Assembly (NCBI RefSeq): GCF_014646275.1
Contig: NZ_BMND01000003.1
Location: forward strand, 124,001 to 188,000
Length of the DNA: 64,000 nt
Reading direction: 5' to 3'
Origin: Streptomyces kronopolitis
GTDB taxonomy: Bacteria; Actinomycetota; Actinomycetes; Streptomycetales; Streptomycetaceae
The notes below the pieces were generated by a model that ran no database searches, was not told the origin of the DNA, and worked only from the letters and a program-made list of their open reading frames with translations. This document shows, in pieces, positions 1 to 8,282 of the stretch (position 1 is the first letter of the stretch; the number at the start of each line of letters is the position of its first letter). A program made the translations under genes and the position numbers.

Positions 1-2
1 GC

Positions 3-209
3 GGGTCCCAGCCCGTGGACACCGCCGCGCTGGCCGAGCTGCTGCTGCGGGTCTCCCGGCTGGTCGACGACCACCCCGAGGTCGTCGGCGTGGACCTCGA
101 ACCGGTGGTCGTCGCCGCCCACGGACTCTCCGTTCTGGGCGCCTCCGTCCGCCTGGCCAGGCCCCCTGCCACCACTGACCTCGGCCCCCGCCGGCTGCCC
201 GTCTACTGA
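3..209 (+). CDS. Acyl-CoA synthetase (NDP-forming), C-terminal fragment
   Basis: The window opens inside this gene; only the last 68 residues are visible. The segment LAELLLRVSRLVDDHPEVV followed by GVDLEPVVV resembles the end of the ATP-grasp (CoA-ligase beta) domain of ADP-forming acetate/acyl-CoA ligases, in which a final pair of beta strands names the pathway's 'hypothetical' conserved N-P-V/E-P-V pattern. In Streptomyces such proteins often carry an N-terminal GNAT domain and act as protein or small-molecule acyltransferases, but that part lies outside the window. The reading frame is open from base 3 and stops at TGA 207-209. The identification is from the short C-terminus only. Confidence 0.6.
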   Translation, partial: GSQPVDTAALAELLLRVSRLVDDHPEVVGVDLEPVVVAAHGLSVLGASVRLARPPATTDLGPRRLPVY

Positions 210-247
210 GGCTCTCGCGCCCCGGTACGCCCCGTAAGATGGACCCC

Positions 248-838
248 ATGGCTAAGACCGGTACGACGACACAGGGACTGCGTGCGGCGATCGAGCGCAG
301 TGGCTATTACCCGACGCTCGTGGCCGAGGCGGTGCAGGCCGCGGTCGGTGGTGAGCCGGTGGTGTCGTACCTCGTCCACCAGGAGACGACCTTCGACGCC
401 AACGAGGTCCGCCGGCATGTCACGGTCCTCGTCCTGACCGGCACCCGCTTCATCGTCAGCCACACCGACGAGCAGGCCGCCGACGCCACCTCCCCGTCGC
501 CGTACGCGACCACCTCCACCGAGTCCGTCAAGCTCGGCCGGATCTCGTCCGTGGTGCTCAGCCGCGTGGTCGCCAACCCCGAGTCGTACACCCCCGGCCA
601 GCTGCCCCGCGAGGTCGTGCTGACCATCGGCTGGGGCGCGGTCGCCCGCCTGGACCTGGAGCCCGCCGCCTGCGGCGACCCCAACTGCGAGGCGGACCAC
701 GGCTACACGGGCTCCTCCACCGCCGACGACCTCTCGCTGCGGGTCAGCGAGGCCGGTGACGGCCCGGACTCGGTGCGCGAGACGCTCACCTTCGCCCAGG
801 CGCTCTCCGAGGCCACCGCGGCCACCACCGCCCGCTGA
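248..838 (+). CDS. DUF5998 family protein
   Basis: A protein of about 196 residues matching what I recall of the actinobacterial DUF5998 family, whose function is unknown. It is soluble, with no signal peptide or membrane helix. The middle contains a beta-rich core (VTVLVLTGTRFIVSHTDE) reminiscent of PH-like folds, and a CGDPNC motif near residue 140 could be a metal or redox site. An in-frame ATG lies 9 bases upstream at 239, but 248 (MAKTG) is the more usual start. Its TGA overlaps the ATG of the following phosphodiesterase gene (TGATG), so the two are probably translationally coupled and may work together. Confidence 0.75.
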   Translation: MAKTGTTTQGLRAAIERSGYYPTLVAEAVQAAVGGEPVVSYLVHQETTFDANEVRRHVTVLVLTGTRFIVSHTDEQAADATSPSPYATTSTESVKLGRISSVVLSRVVANPESYTPGQLPREVVLTIGWGAVARLDLEPAACGDPNCEADHGYTGSSTADDLSLRVSEAGDGPDSVRETLTFAQALSEATAATTAR

Positions 839-2028
839 TGGCCCACACCGTCCCCGCCTGGCCGGAGCCCGAACCGCTCGACCCGCTGGCCGCCCCCGCG
901 CCGCGGTACGGCACCGGCTCGCTCGCCGATCTGCTGCCGGCCGTCGCCGCGGGGCTGGGGATACCCGGCGAGCAGACCTCGCTGGAGCTGGCCCCCGCCG
1001 ACCGCGCCTGCGTCTTCCTGATCGACGGCCTCGGCTGGGAGCTGCTGCGTGCCCACCCGGAGGAGGCGCCGTTCCTGACCTCCCTCCTGGACACGTCGTG
1101 CAACGGCACCGGCCGCCCGCTCACCGCGGGCTTCCCCTCCACCACCGCCACCTCCCTCGCCTCGGTCGGGACCGGCCTGCCGCCGGGCGCCCACGGCCTG
1201 CCCGGCTACACCTGCGAGGACCCGGCGACCGGCGCCCTGATGAACCAGCTGCGCTGGTACCCGTGGACCGACCCCCATGTCTGGCAGCCGTACCCGACGG
1301 TCTTCCAGCGCGCGGCCGCCGCCGGCATCCACACCTGCCAGGTCTCCGCACCGAACTTCCAGCACACCCCGCTCACCAAGGTCGCGCTCAGCGGCGGCAC
1401 CTTCCACGGCCGGCTCTCCGGCGAGGAACGGATGGACCTCGCCGCCGAGCAGCTCGCCGCCGGTGACCGCTCGCTGGTCTACACGTACTACTCCGAGGTC
1501 GACGGCAAGGGGCACCGCTACGGCGTCAACTCCGATGCCTGGCGCGGCCAGGTGATGTACGTCGACCGGCTCGCCCAGCGGCTGGCCGAGCAGCTCCCGC
1601 CGCGCAGCGCCCTGTACGTCACCGCCGACCACGGCATGATCGACATCCCCTTCGACCCGGAGTCCCGCATCGACTTCGACGAGGACTGGGAACTGCGCGC
1701 CGGCGTACGCCTGTTGGGTGGCGAGGGCCGCGCCCGGCACGTCTACGCCCATCCGGGCGCGGCCGCCGATGTGCTCGCCGTGTGGCGCGAGGTGGTCGGT
1801 GAGCAGATGTGGGTCGCGAGCCGCGACGAGGCCATCGCGGCCGGGTGGTTCGGGCCGACGGTCGACGACCGGGTGCGCGCCCGGATCGGCGATGTCGTGG
1901 CGGCTGCCCATGCCGACATGGTGATCATCGCCACCGAACGGGAGCCCCGGGAGTCGGAGATGGTGGGGATGCACGGTTCGATGACCCCGGTGGAGCAGCT
2001 GGTGCCCCTCCTGGAAGTCCGTACCTGA
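838..2028 (+). CDS. Alkaline phosphatase superfamily protein (nucleotide pyrophosphatase/phosphodiesterase type)
   Basis: A 396-residue protein of the alkaline phosphatase/NPP superfamily, which hydrolyse phosphomono- or phosphodiesters using two metal ions. The metal-binding signature is visible: FLIDGLGWELL near residue 60 (first Asp), the Thr nucleophile region GFPSTTATSLASVG near 100, and TADHGMID near 262 (Asp-His pair). A further His sits in the C-terminal segment VGMHGSM. No signal peptide is present, so it is likely cytoplasmic. It overlaps the DUF5998 gene by one base (TGATG) and lies upstream of tdk. The natural substrate cannot be told from sequence. Confidence 0.85.
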   Translation: MAHTVPAWPEPEPLDPLAAPAPRYGTGSLADLLPAVAAGLGIPGEQTSLELAPADRACVFLIDGLGWELLRAHPEEAPFLTSLLDTSCNGTGRPLTAGFPSTTATSLASVGTGLPPGAHGLPGYTCEDPATGALMNQLRWYPWTDPHVWQPYPTVFQRAAAAGIHTCQVSAPNFQHTPLTKVALSGGTFHGRLSGEERMDLAAEQLAAGDRSLVYTYYSEVDGKGHRYGVNSDAWRGQVMYVDRLAQRLAEQLPPRSALYVTADHGMIDIPFDPESRIDFDEDWELRAGVRLLGGEGRARHVYAHPGAAADVLAVWREVVGEQMWVASRDEAIAAGWFGPTVDDRVRARIGDVVAAAHADMVIIATEREPRESEMVGMHGSMTPVEQLVPLLEVRT

Positions 2029-2087
2029 TCCGCACGCCCCCCACGCACACGTCGCCCCCCACGAGCCCGAAAGGCCCGCAACTTCCC

Positions 2088-2753
2088 ATGCCCGAGCTGG
2101 TGTTCTTCTCCGGAACCATGGACTGCGGAAAGAGCACCCTCGCTCTGCAGATCGAGCACAACCGCTCCTCCCGCGGTCTGCAAGGAATGATCTACAGCCG
2201 CAACGACCGGGCCGGCCGCGGCAAGCTGTCCTCCCGCCTCGGCCTGGTCACCGAGGCCGTCGAGGCGGCCGATGACCTGGACTTCTACGCCCATCTCATC
2301 GGACATCTCTCCTCCGGCGGCCGGGTCGACTACGTCATCGTCGACGAGGCGCAGTTCCTGGCCCCCGAACAGATCGACCAGCTCGCCCGCGTCGTCGACG
2401 ACCTGGAACTGGACGTCTTCGCCTTCGGCATCACCACCGACTTCCGCAGCAAGCTCTTCCCCGGCTCCCAGCGCCTGGTCGAACTGGCCGACCGGATAGA
2501 GGTGTTGCAGGTCGAGGCGCTGTGCTGGTGCGGCGCCCGCGCCACCCACAACGCCCGTACCGTCGACGGCCGGATGGTCGTCGAGGGCGCGCAGGTCGTC
2601 GTCGGCGACGTCGTGGGAGACGTGGACAGCCCCCAGGCCGAGGTCGGTTACGAGGTGCTGTGCCGACGCCATCACCGCCGCCGCCAGACCTCGGCCACGG
2701 CCCGCGCGGCCGCCCTCTCCCCGGACGTCCTGCCCGTCGACGGCGCGAAGTAG
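2088..2753 (+). CDS. tdk: Thymidine kinase
   Basis: Phosphorylates thymidine to dTMP in nucleotide salvage. The 221-residue protein shows the type II thymidine kinase layout: a P-loop FFSGTMDCGKSTLAL at residues 5-19, the VDYVIVDEAQFL Walker B/lasso-side motif near 80-91, and zinc-ligand cysteines in LCWCGARA and in the C-terminal LCRRHH. The open frame extends upstream into the preceding phosphodiesterase gene, but the ATG at 2088 directly precedes MPELVFFSG, the conserved N-terminus, so that start was chosen. It follows the phosphodiesterase gene by 59 bases and could be co-transcribed with it. Confidence 0.93.
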   Translation: MPELVFFSGTMDCGKSTLALQIEHNRSSRGLQGMIYSRNDRAGRGKLSSRLGLVTEAVEAADDLDFYAHLIGHLSSGGRVDYVIVDEAQFLAPEQIDQLARVVDDLELDVFAFGITTDFRSKLFPGSQRLVELADRIEVLQVEALCWCGARATHNARTVDGRMVVEGAQVVVGDVVGDVDSPQAEVGYEVLCRRHHRRRQTSATARAAALSPDVLPVDGAK

Positions 2754-2925
2754 CAACGCCCCGCTTGCTTCCGCGCCTTGCACGCCTCACGCACGGTGGG
2801 CGCCCGCGCCTTGCGCGCCTGCGTACGGGACGCCCGCACCGGAGCCCCGGTGGACACTCACCGCTCCGCGGGAAGGGAACCACCGGCCCGGAACCGACCA
2901 CCCCGCCCGGCGCGTCCCCGCGGGC

Positions 2926-3474
2926 ATGACGCACCCTCCGGTCCTGCTGCGCCCCGCCGTCCCCGCCGATCTCGACGCGCTCGTGGAATTGCACACCCGG
3001 GCCCGCACCGCGTACTACCGGGCGGGCGGGCTCCCCGCGGCACGGATCGACACCCCCGACGGGCCGTCCCGGCGACGGGAGGGGTGGGAACGCTCGATCC
3101 GCTCGGCCACCAGGACGGTGCGGTGCGCGCTGCGGAACGACACCGTGGTGGGCGTGGTGGCCATGGGCCCGCCGCTCGGCGCCGGGAGCGAGCCGCGCGA
3201 CCCCGGGACCGAGGCCGAGGCCGTGGGCGAGCTGTACCAGATCCATGTGCTGCCCGGGCAGTGGGGACGGGGCATCGGCGGCCAACTGCACGCGGCCTTC
3301 GTACGGTTCCTGCGCGAGGCGGCGCTGGCAGCGGGCCGCGTCGAGGCGTGGGAGCGCAACGAGCGTGCGCGGGCCTTCTACGCGCGGCACGGCTGGCGGC
3401 CGGACGGACACCGGCGCCCGGGACCGGCGGGCGCGTGCTACCTCCGGATGTGCCTGGACGTGGCCGCCGCCTGA
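2926..3474 (+). CDS. GNAT family N-acetyltransferase
   Basis: A 182-residue GCN5-related acetyltransferase. The acetyl-CoA-binding motif A is seen as ELYQIHVLPGQWGRGIGGQL (about residues 104-123), followed by the usual ERNERARAFYARHGW helix-strand near 143-157. The substrate is unknown; many such proteins acetylate amines or ribosomal/regulatory proteins. It is preceded by 172 non-coding bases after tdk, which hold short direct repeats around a GCGCCTTGC core but no gene. The gene converges on the VOC gene to its right. Confidence 0.82.
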   Translation: MTHPPVLLRPAVPADLDALVELHTRARTAYYRAGGLPAARIDTPDGPSRRREGWERSIRSATRTVRCALRNDTVVGVVAMGPPLGAGSEPRDPGTEAEAVGELYQIHVLPGQWGRGIGGQLHAAFVRFLREAALAAGRVEAWERNERARAFYARHGWRPDGHRRPGPAGACYLRMCLDVAAA

Positions 3475-3503
3475 GCCTCACCGCCCCTGGTGCGGCGAGC
3501 GGT

Positions 3504-4280
3504 TCAGCCCTGCTGGATGATCGTGAAGACCGCGCCCTCGCTGTCGGCGACGGTCGCCAGCCGGCCGTGCGCGGAATCCCGGGCGGCGTGCAGCACCTGC
3601 CCGCCCAGTTCGGTGACCCGGCGGGCCGCCGCGTCCGTATGGGGAACGGCGAAATACGTCATCCAGTGGGAGCCCCGGTCGCGGGGCAGGCCGGTGCCCA
3701 CCCCGTGGACACCGGCCACCGGGCGGCCCTTGAGCCGCAGCGTCAGATGGTCGAGGCCCGCCACGCCCGCCGGCTCCGCCTCGAAGCCGAAAACGTGCTC
3801 GTAGAACGGACTGACCGAGCCGGTGTCGCGGGTGACCAGCTCGTTCCACACGGGCGTGCCCGGCTCGCCGGTGTGGGCGGTGCCCATCAGCGTCCTGCCC
3901 TGCCAGATACCGAAGATCGCGCCCTGCGGGTCGGAGGCGATCGCCATCCGCCCCGTGTCGTCCTCCGCGTCCAGCGGCCCGACGCCCACCGTCCCCCCGC
4001 AGGAACGGATCTGCTCGGCCGTCACATCCGCGTCGTCGCTGGCGAGATAGGTGGTCCAGGAGACCGGGAGGTGGCGGTCGGGTGCCAGCTCACCGACCCC
4101 GGCGACCTCCCGGCCGTCGAGGAAGGCTCGGGCGTACGGACCGAAGTGCTGCGGCCCCGGGCGGAACTCCCAGCCGAACAGCGCGCCGTAGAACTCCTGC
4201 GTCGCGGACATGCTGTGGGCCAGGAGGCTCACCCAGCAGGGCGCGCCGGACATCCGCCGGGTCGCTGCCTCGGTCGTCAT
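3504..4280 (-). CDS. VOC family (glyoxalase/bleomycin-resistance fold) protein with two VOC domains
   Basis: A 258-residue protein made of two tandem vicinal-oxygen-chelate domains: MSGAPCWVSLLAHSMSATQ opens the first, and GTPVWNELVTRDTGSVSPF opens the second at about residue 137. The paired layout resembles Streptomyces 'hydroxylase'/CFP-30B-type proteins that are of unknown or detoxifying function. The open frame extends upstream to 4520, but ATG 4280 has a clear AGGAG ribosome site eight bases ahead and starts the conserved MTTEAATRR. The gene converges with the GNAT gene (29-base gap) and is divergent from the rhodanese gene. Confidence 0.82.
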   Translation of the reverse strand: MTTEAATRRMSGAPCWVSLLAHSMSATQEFYGALFGWEFRPGPQHFGPYARAFLDGREVAGVGELAPDRHLPVSWTTYLASDDADVTAEQIRSCGGTVGVGPLDAEDDTGRMAIASDPQGAIFGIWQGRTLMGTAHTGEPGTPVWNELVTRDTGSVSPFYEHVFGFEAEPAGVAGLDHLTLRLKGRPVAGVHGVGTGLPRDRGSHWMTYFAVPHTDAAARRVTELGGQVLHAARDSAHGRLATVADSEGAVFTIIQQG

Positions 4281-4531
4281 GGTCGCTTTCTCCTCGGACT
4301 GTCGGGGGTGCCGACCCTGTGCGGTACGGGCACGGGTCCCGAGCAGATGCTCGCACCCGGTGACCTGGAGTGCGCCCCGGCCGCGCCGTCCACGGCGCGT
4401 TCGCGGGGGAGAATGCCCGGATTGAGGCCCCCGGCCCGTTTCGGTGACGTGACAACCCGGCGCGACTGCGTCATACGGAGGGTGGGCTACCGCCTTCTGT
4501 ACGTAGCTGTTGCTACGCAAGGATGAGTCCC

Positions 4532-5371
4532 ATGAACGTCATCATCACCGCTACCGAACTCGCGAGCGAGCTGGCGCAGCCCGCCGCCCCCGTCCTGCTG
4601 GACATCCGCTACCAGCTCGGCGGCCCGCCCGGGCGCCCGGAGTACGAGGCCGGCCACGTGCCCGGCGCGGTCTACGTCGACCTCGACGGCGAGCTGGCCG
4701 CACCCCCCGGCCCGGCCGGCCGGCACCCGCTGCCCGACCTGGACGTGTTCGCCCAGGCCATGCGCGCCGCGGGCGTGTGCGCGGACCGCCCTGTGGTCGC
4801 CTACGACGGAGGCCAGAGCTGGGCGGCCGCCCGCGCCTGGTGGCTGCTGCGCTGGACCGGCCACCCCGACGTGCGCGTCCTGGACGGCGGCCTGGCCGCC
4901 TGGCAGGCCGCCGGGGGCGCCCTGAGCACCGATCAGCCGACGCCGCCCGCCGGTGACTTCACGCCGCTGCCCGGCGCGCTCCCGCTGCTGACGGCGGACG
5001 ACGCGGCCGCGCTGGCCCGCCGCGGAGTCCTGCTGGACGCCCGCGCCGCCGAGCGCTACCGCGGCGAGGTCGAGCCCATCGACCCGGTCGCCGGCCACAT
5101 CCCGGGCGCCGTGTCCGCGCCGACGACCGAGAACGTCGCCGAGGGCGGCACCGTCTTCCGCGACGCCGCGGAACTCGCCCGGCGGTTCGCCGCGCTGGGC
5201 GCCACGGCGGACACCGAGGTCGGTGTCTACTGCGGCTCCGGGGTCTCCGCCGCCCACCAGGTCCTGGCGCTCGCGGTCGCGGGCGTCCCCGCCGCCCTGT
5301 ACGTCGGCTCCTGGAGCGAGTGGACGGCCGACCCCGCCCGCCCGGTCGCCACCGGCCCGCAGCCCGGCTGA
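4532..5371 (+). CDS. Sulfurtransferase (tandem rhodanese domains)
   Basis: Transfers sulfane sulfur from thiosulfate or 3-mercaptopyruvate to a thiophilic acceptor. The 279-residue protein has two rhodanese domains: an N-terminal inactive one with LLDIRYQLGGPPG and EAGHVPGAVYVD (residues 18-47), and a C-terminal catalytic one ending in VGVYCGSGVSA, where Cys234 is the persulfide-forming residue in a CGSGV loop typical of this class. ATG 4532 is preferred over ATG 4523 because AAGGATGAG then forms a well-spaced ribosome site. It converges with sepH across a strong hairpin. Confidence 0.88.
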   Translation: MNVIITATELASELAQPAAPVLLDIRYQLGGPPGRPEYEAGHVPGAVYVDLDGELAAPPGPAGRHPLPDLDVFAQAMRAAGVCADRPVVAYDGGQSWAAARAWWLLRWTGHPDVRVLDGGLAAWQAAGGALSTDQPTPPAGDFTPLPGALPLLTADDAAALARRGVLLDARAAERYRGEVEPIDPVAGHIPGAVSAPTTENVAEGGTVFRDAAELARRFAALGATADTEVGVYCGSGVSAAHQVLALAVAGVPAALYVGSWSEWTADPARPVATGPQPG

Positions 5372-5393
5372 GCCCCGTCACACGCCCGTCCGC

Positions 5394-5427
5394 CCGCCCC
5401 CTGGAAGCAGGGGACGGGCGGACGGGC
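5394..5427. terminator. Bidirectional hairpin between rhodanese gene and sepH
   Basis: A GC-rich inverted repeat with a core 13-bp stem starting GCCCGTCCG lies exactly between the two converging stop codons. It has no T-run but is placed like other convergent Streptomyces terminators. Confidence 0.7.
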
Positions 5428-5453
5428 AACACCGCTCGGGAAGCGCCGCCGCG

Positions 5454-6515
5454 CTACTCCGGCTTCTTCCGCCGGGTGCCGAAGACGATCTCGTCCCAGC
5501 TGGGCACCGCGGCGCGGCGACCGGGCCGGACGCCGTCCGCCTCGGCCTGCCGGTCCGTGGTCCCGGTCAGCCGGTCGCGGTGGCCGGCCACCGCACGCGG
5601 CATCAGCACATCGGCGTACGCGGAACCCGCGCCCGCGCTGGCCGCTGGGGCGGGCGGCTCCTCGACCTCGGCCTCGGACTCCTCGTCGCCCGGCGGCGCC
5701 TTCGCGCTCTCCGGCACGATCATGTCGCCGCGGAAGCTCGGCACCGCCTCCAGCAGGCTGGTCAGCGAATCCCGCTCGCGCTCCCGCTCGCCGACGGCCT
5801 CCTCGGCGCCCCGCGACTCGTCCTCCTCGCCGCCGGACTGCCCCGCACGCTCGGACGACTGCCGGTCCAGGGTGCGGTCCAGCGGCCGGTCGCGCGGCAG
5901 CCGCGCGATCCGCGGGACGAACGGGAAGCTCGGCTCGGGCGTGTCGTCGCTCTCGCCGATCAGCGCCCTGGCCTCGTCGTCCACGGCCTGGACGAGCCGC
6001 CTGGGCGGGTCGTACGTCCAGCTCGCCGCGTGCGGTTCGGTGGCGACGCGGTAGACGAGCAGTACCTCCCAGGTGCCGTCGTCGCGGCGCCAGGAGTCCC
6101 ACTGGACGCTCTCCTTGTCGGCGCCGCGCAGCAGCAGCCGCTCCGCGACCGCCTCACCGAGCTGCGGACCGGTGTTCTCGCCGGGGCGCCGGACCGGTGT
6201 CTTACGGGCCCGCTCGGCCATGAAGGCACGCTCGGCGAGCACCGGGCCCTCGAAGCGGCGCACCCGGTCGACGGGGATGCCGGCGAGCTGGGCGACCTCC
6301 TCGGCGGAGGCACCGGCTCTTATACGGGCCTGGATGTCCCGCGGCCGCAGATGGCTCTCGACCTCGATCTCGATCTGGCCCAGCCGTGCGCGGTCATTGC
6401 GGACGGCGGCGCGCAGCCGTTCGTCGATCGGAAGCGTGTACTCGGTGCTGTCCGCAGCTTTGAGCACCAGCCGTGTGCCGTCGTTGGAGACGGCCACGAC
6501 ACGCAGTTCGGGCAT
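5454..6515 (-). CDS. sepH: Septation protein SepH
   Basis: SepH binds FtsZ and stimulates its assembly during cell division and sporulation septation. The 353-residue protein starts with the conserved MPELRVVAVSNDGTRLVL, the DUF3071 N-terminal domain. A helix-turn-helix follows at about residues 70-95 (IRAGASAEEVAQLAGIPVDR). Then comes a long Glu/Ser-rich disordered region (about 240-320) and a short conserved basic tail ending RRKKPE. ATG 6515 with GGGAGG upstream was chosen; the frame extends further to 6602 but without conserved residues. The layout matches the family closely. Confidence 0.92.
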   Translation of the reverse strand: MPELRVVAVSNDGTRLVLKAADSTEYTLPIDERLRAAVRNDRARLGQIEIEVESHLRPRDIQARIRAGASAEEVAQLAGIPVDRVRRFEGPVLAERAFMAERARKTPVRRPGENTGPQLGEAVAERLLLRGADKESVQWDSWRRDDGTWEVLLVYRVATEPHAASWTYDPPRRLVQAVDDEARALIGESDDTPEPSFPFVPRIARLPRDRPLDRTLDRQSSERAGQSGGEEDESRGAEEAVGERERERDSLTSLLEAVPSFRGDMIVPESAKAPPGDEESEAEVEEPPAPAASAGAGSAYADVLMPRAVAGHRDRLTGTTDRQAEADGVRPGRRAAVPSWDEIVFGTRRKKPE

Positions 6516-7012
6516 GGGGACCTCCCGGGTGGTGCCTGCCGACGTCACGTGCGTCGCTGCTTCCGCTAGTCGAGTGTGGCCTGCCCGGGTGCAGCCTGCC
6601 ACAACATTGCCGAGTTGCCCGGCGTGTCGAGGCTTGGCCCTGAAACGCCGTTATGACACGGTTACCTGTTCGCAACGCTCAGTGACCGTGCCGCTTGCCC
6701 TGTCGCCGTTCACCCGTGCCGGTCGGCGGCGCCCCGGGGCGAGTGCCGCCTTCACAGCCCCTCCCGTGGGTTCCGGGCAGCCGGACGGGAACCGGGGCCA
6801 GGGCTCGCCACAGTACTCCATTCGGACCACTGACGTGGACCGCCGCGCCGCCGAACTTCTGGGCGGGCAACGGAGTTGAGTCGCCTTGTCGATCTCTCTA
6901 CCTGGCACGTAGGTGGCAAGTTTCACAGATTCCCCAAAATCGGAACTATTGGGTACTCCGAATGGTCACTTCTCCATGCAAGGTGGATCGAAGGGGCTAC
7001 CAAAGGTCGGAG
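6516..7012. other. Divergent intergenic region between sepH and the membrane-protein gene
   Basis: About 500 bases without a convincing gene. They must hold the divergent promoters of sepH and of the membrane protein at 7013. The right half is less GC-rich than its neighbours. A GGAACT hexamer at about 6951 followed about 16 bases later by GGTCAC is a loose match to an ECF-type promoter, not strong enough to call. Confidence 0.4.
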
Positions 7013-8182
7013 ATGGACGTAGAAACCGAAAGCGACACGAAGAAGAAGGAGAAGCGGATAGACCTGAGCGTGGCTCAGGTGTCCGGCAGCGCGCTCGCCG
7101 CGGCTGCCGCGGCGTATCTCGCAGGCCAGCTCGGCGTCTACGGAACCATCATCGGCGCGGGCGTGGTCAGTGTCGTGGCCACCACCGGGGGCTCGATCTT
7201 CCAGCATCTGTTCCGGCGTACCGGCGAACAGATCAAGGAAGCATCGGTCATCACCCGGCCGAAGCCGCGCCGCTTCTCCGCCGCCCGCGGTCGATCCGGC
7301 ACCCCCGACGCACCGCCCCCCGCCTCCACGATGGTGCTGCCGACCTTCGACCGGCAGGGGACGGAGGACGAGGTCACCTCCGTCGCCGCCCGGACGCCCG
7401 GGCCCGACGCGGCCCGTACCCAGCTGTTCCCGAGGGCGGACGCGTCCGGAACCCGCGACCCGGAGGGCGCCGACGACGCGACGCGGATGCTGCGCGCCGT
7501 CGATTCCTCCTCCCCCGGGGAGCACGCGTCGGACCGGGCCGCTCCGGAGCGGCCGGCCGACCGCACGCAGCTGGTGCCGCGCCTCGACGAGCGGACCGCG
7601 ATGCTCGGTGCGGCCGCCCGCCGGCCCGTACGGCATCCGGCCGGAGCGCCCGAGACGCTCAGCACCGCGACGTACGGCACCCGGCTGCGCGGCTGGAAGC
7701 GGCCGGCGCTCGGTGCGCTGGCCGTCTTCGCGCTCGCCATGGGCACGGTCACCGTCACTGAGATGATCACGGGGCAGACGGCGAACGGCGAGCAGGGCAC
7801 CTCGCTGGGCAACATCGTCCAGACCGGGGGGTCAGGACGGCATCAGCCCAGTACTCCGCAGTCGCCTGAACCCGGCAACTCCCCGGACGACGGCAAGCGG
7901 CACGGCAACAGCGGCGAGCCGTCCCCGGACCCGAGCCCCTCGGACAGCACCGGAACCGGCAAGGACAAGGGCAACAACAGCCCGTCCCCGGACCCGAGCC
8001 CCTCCGGCGGCGGCCAGCCCTCGTCCGACCCGGGCACCCCCTCGCCGGCCCCGTCCACGAGCGGTTCCTCCGACGGCGGAGCCACCGGAAAGGGTGACGG
8101 CTCGACCGGGGGTGACACCTCGGGGGGCTCGCAGCAGCAGCGGGGGTCCGACGGGCGCGACCCCGCCCCTAAGGCGCCCTGA
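7013..8182 (+). CDS. Membrane-anchored protein with Ser/Pro/Gly-rich extracellular tail
   Basis: A 389-residue protein of unknown function conserved in Streptomyces by my recollection. The N-terminus is polar and charged (MDVETESDTKKKEKRIDLS), followed by an Ala-rich hydrophobic segment (about residues 26-62, QVSGSALAAAAAAYLAGQ onward). A second membrane helix (ALGALAVFALAMGTVTVTE) lies near 238-256. After it the C-terminal 130 residues are a low-complexity Ser/Pro/Gly/Asp tail with repeated SPDPSPS units, likely outside the membrane. ATG 7013 is preferred over upstream in-frame starts because AAAGG is well placed. It converges with the oxidase gene. Confidence 0.65.
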   Translation: MDVETESDTKKKEKRIDLSVAQVSGSALAAAAAAYLAGQLGVYGTIIGAGVVSVVATTGGSIFQHLFRRTGEQIKEASVITRPKPRRFSAARGRSGTPDAPPPASTMVLPTFDRQGTEDEVTSVAARTPGPDAARTQLFPRADASGTRDPEGADDATRMLRAVDSSSPGEHASDRAAPERPADRTQLVPRLDERTAMLGAAARRPVRHPAGAPETLSTATYGTRLRGWKRPALGALAVFALAMGTVTVTEMITGQTANGEQGTSLGNIVQTGGSGRHQPSTPQSPEPGNSPDDGKRHGNSGEPSPDPSPSDSTGTGKDKGNNSPSPDPSPSGGGQPSSDPGTPSPAPSTSGSSDGGATGKGDGSTGGDTSGGSQQQRGSDGRDPAPKAP

Positions 8183-8228
8183 CCCCGGACGGCCCCTTGG
8201 GGGCGACGGTCCGCAGAGCGGAACCGGA

Positions 8229-8273
8229 ACGGCCGCGGCCCGGTGACCTGTGAAGGCACCGGGCCGCGGCCGT
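8229..8273. terminator. Bidirectional hairpin terminator
   Basis: A perfect 17-bp inverted repeat (arms 8229-8245 and 8257-8273, 11-base loop) separates the converging membrane-protein and oxidase genes. It is entirely GC-rich with no T-tract. Confidence 0.75.
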
Positions 8274-8282
8274 CGTCGTGGC

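Noticed and set aside
2778..4526. Long 582-codon open frame on the plus strand
   Set aside because: It covers the GNAT gene in another frame and runs antisense through the VOC gene; its composition is Arg/Pro/Gly-rich with no conserved segments, typical of GC-rich shadow frames.
7840..8160. CRISPR- or repeat-array-like SPDPSPS region
   Set aside because: The repetition is protein-level low complexity in a coding sequence, with no regular DNA spacers.
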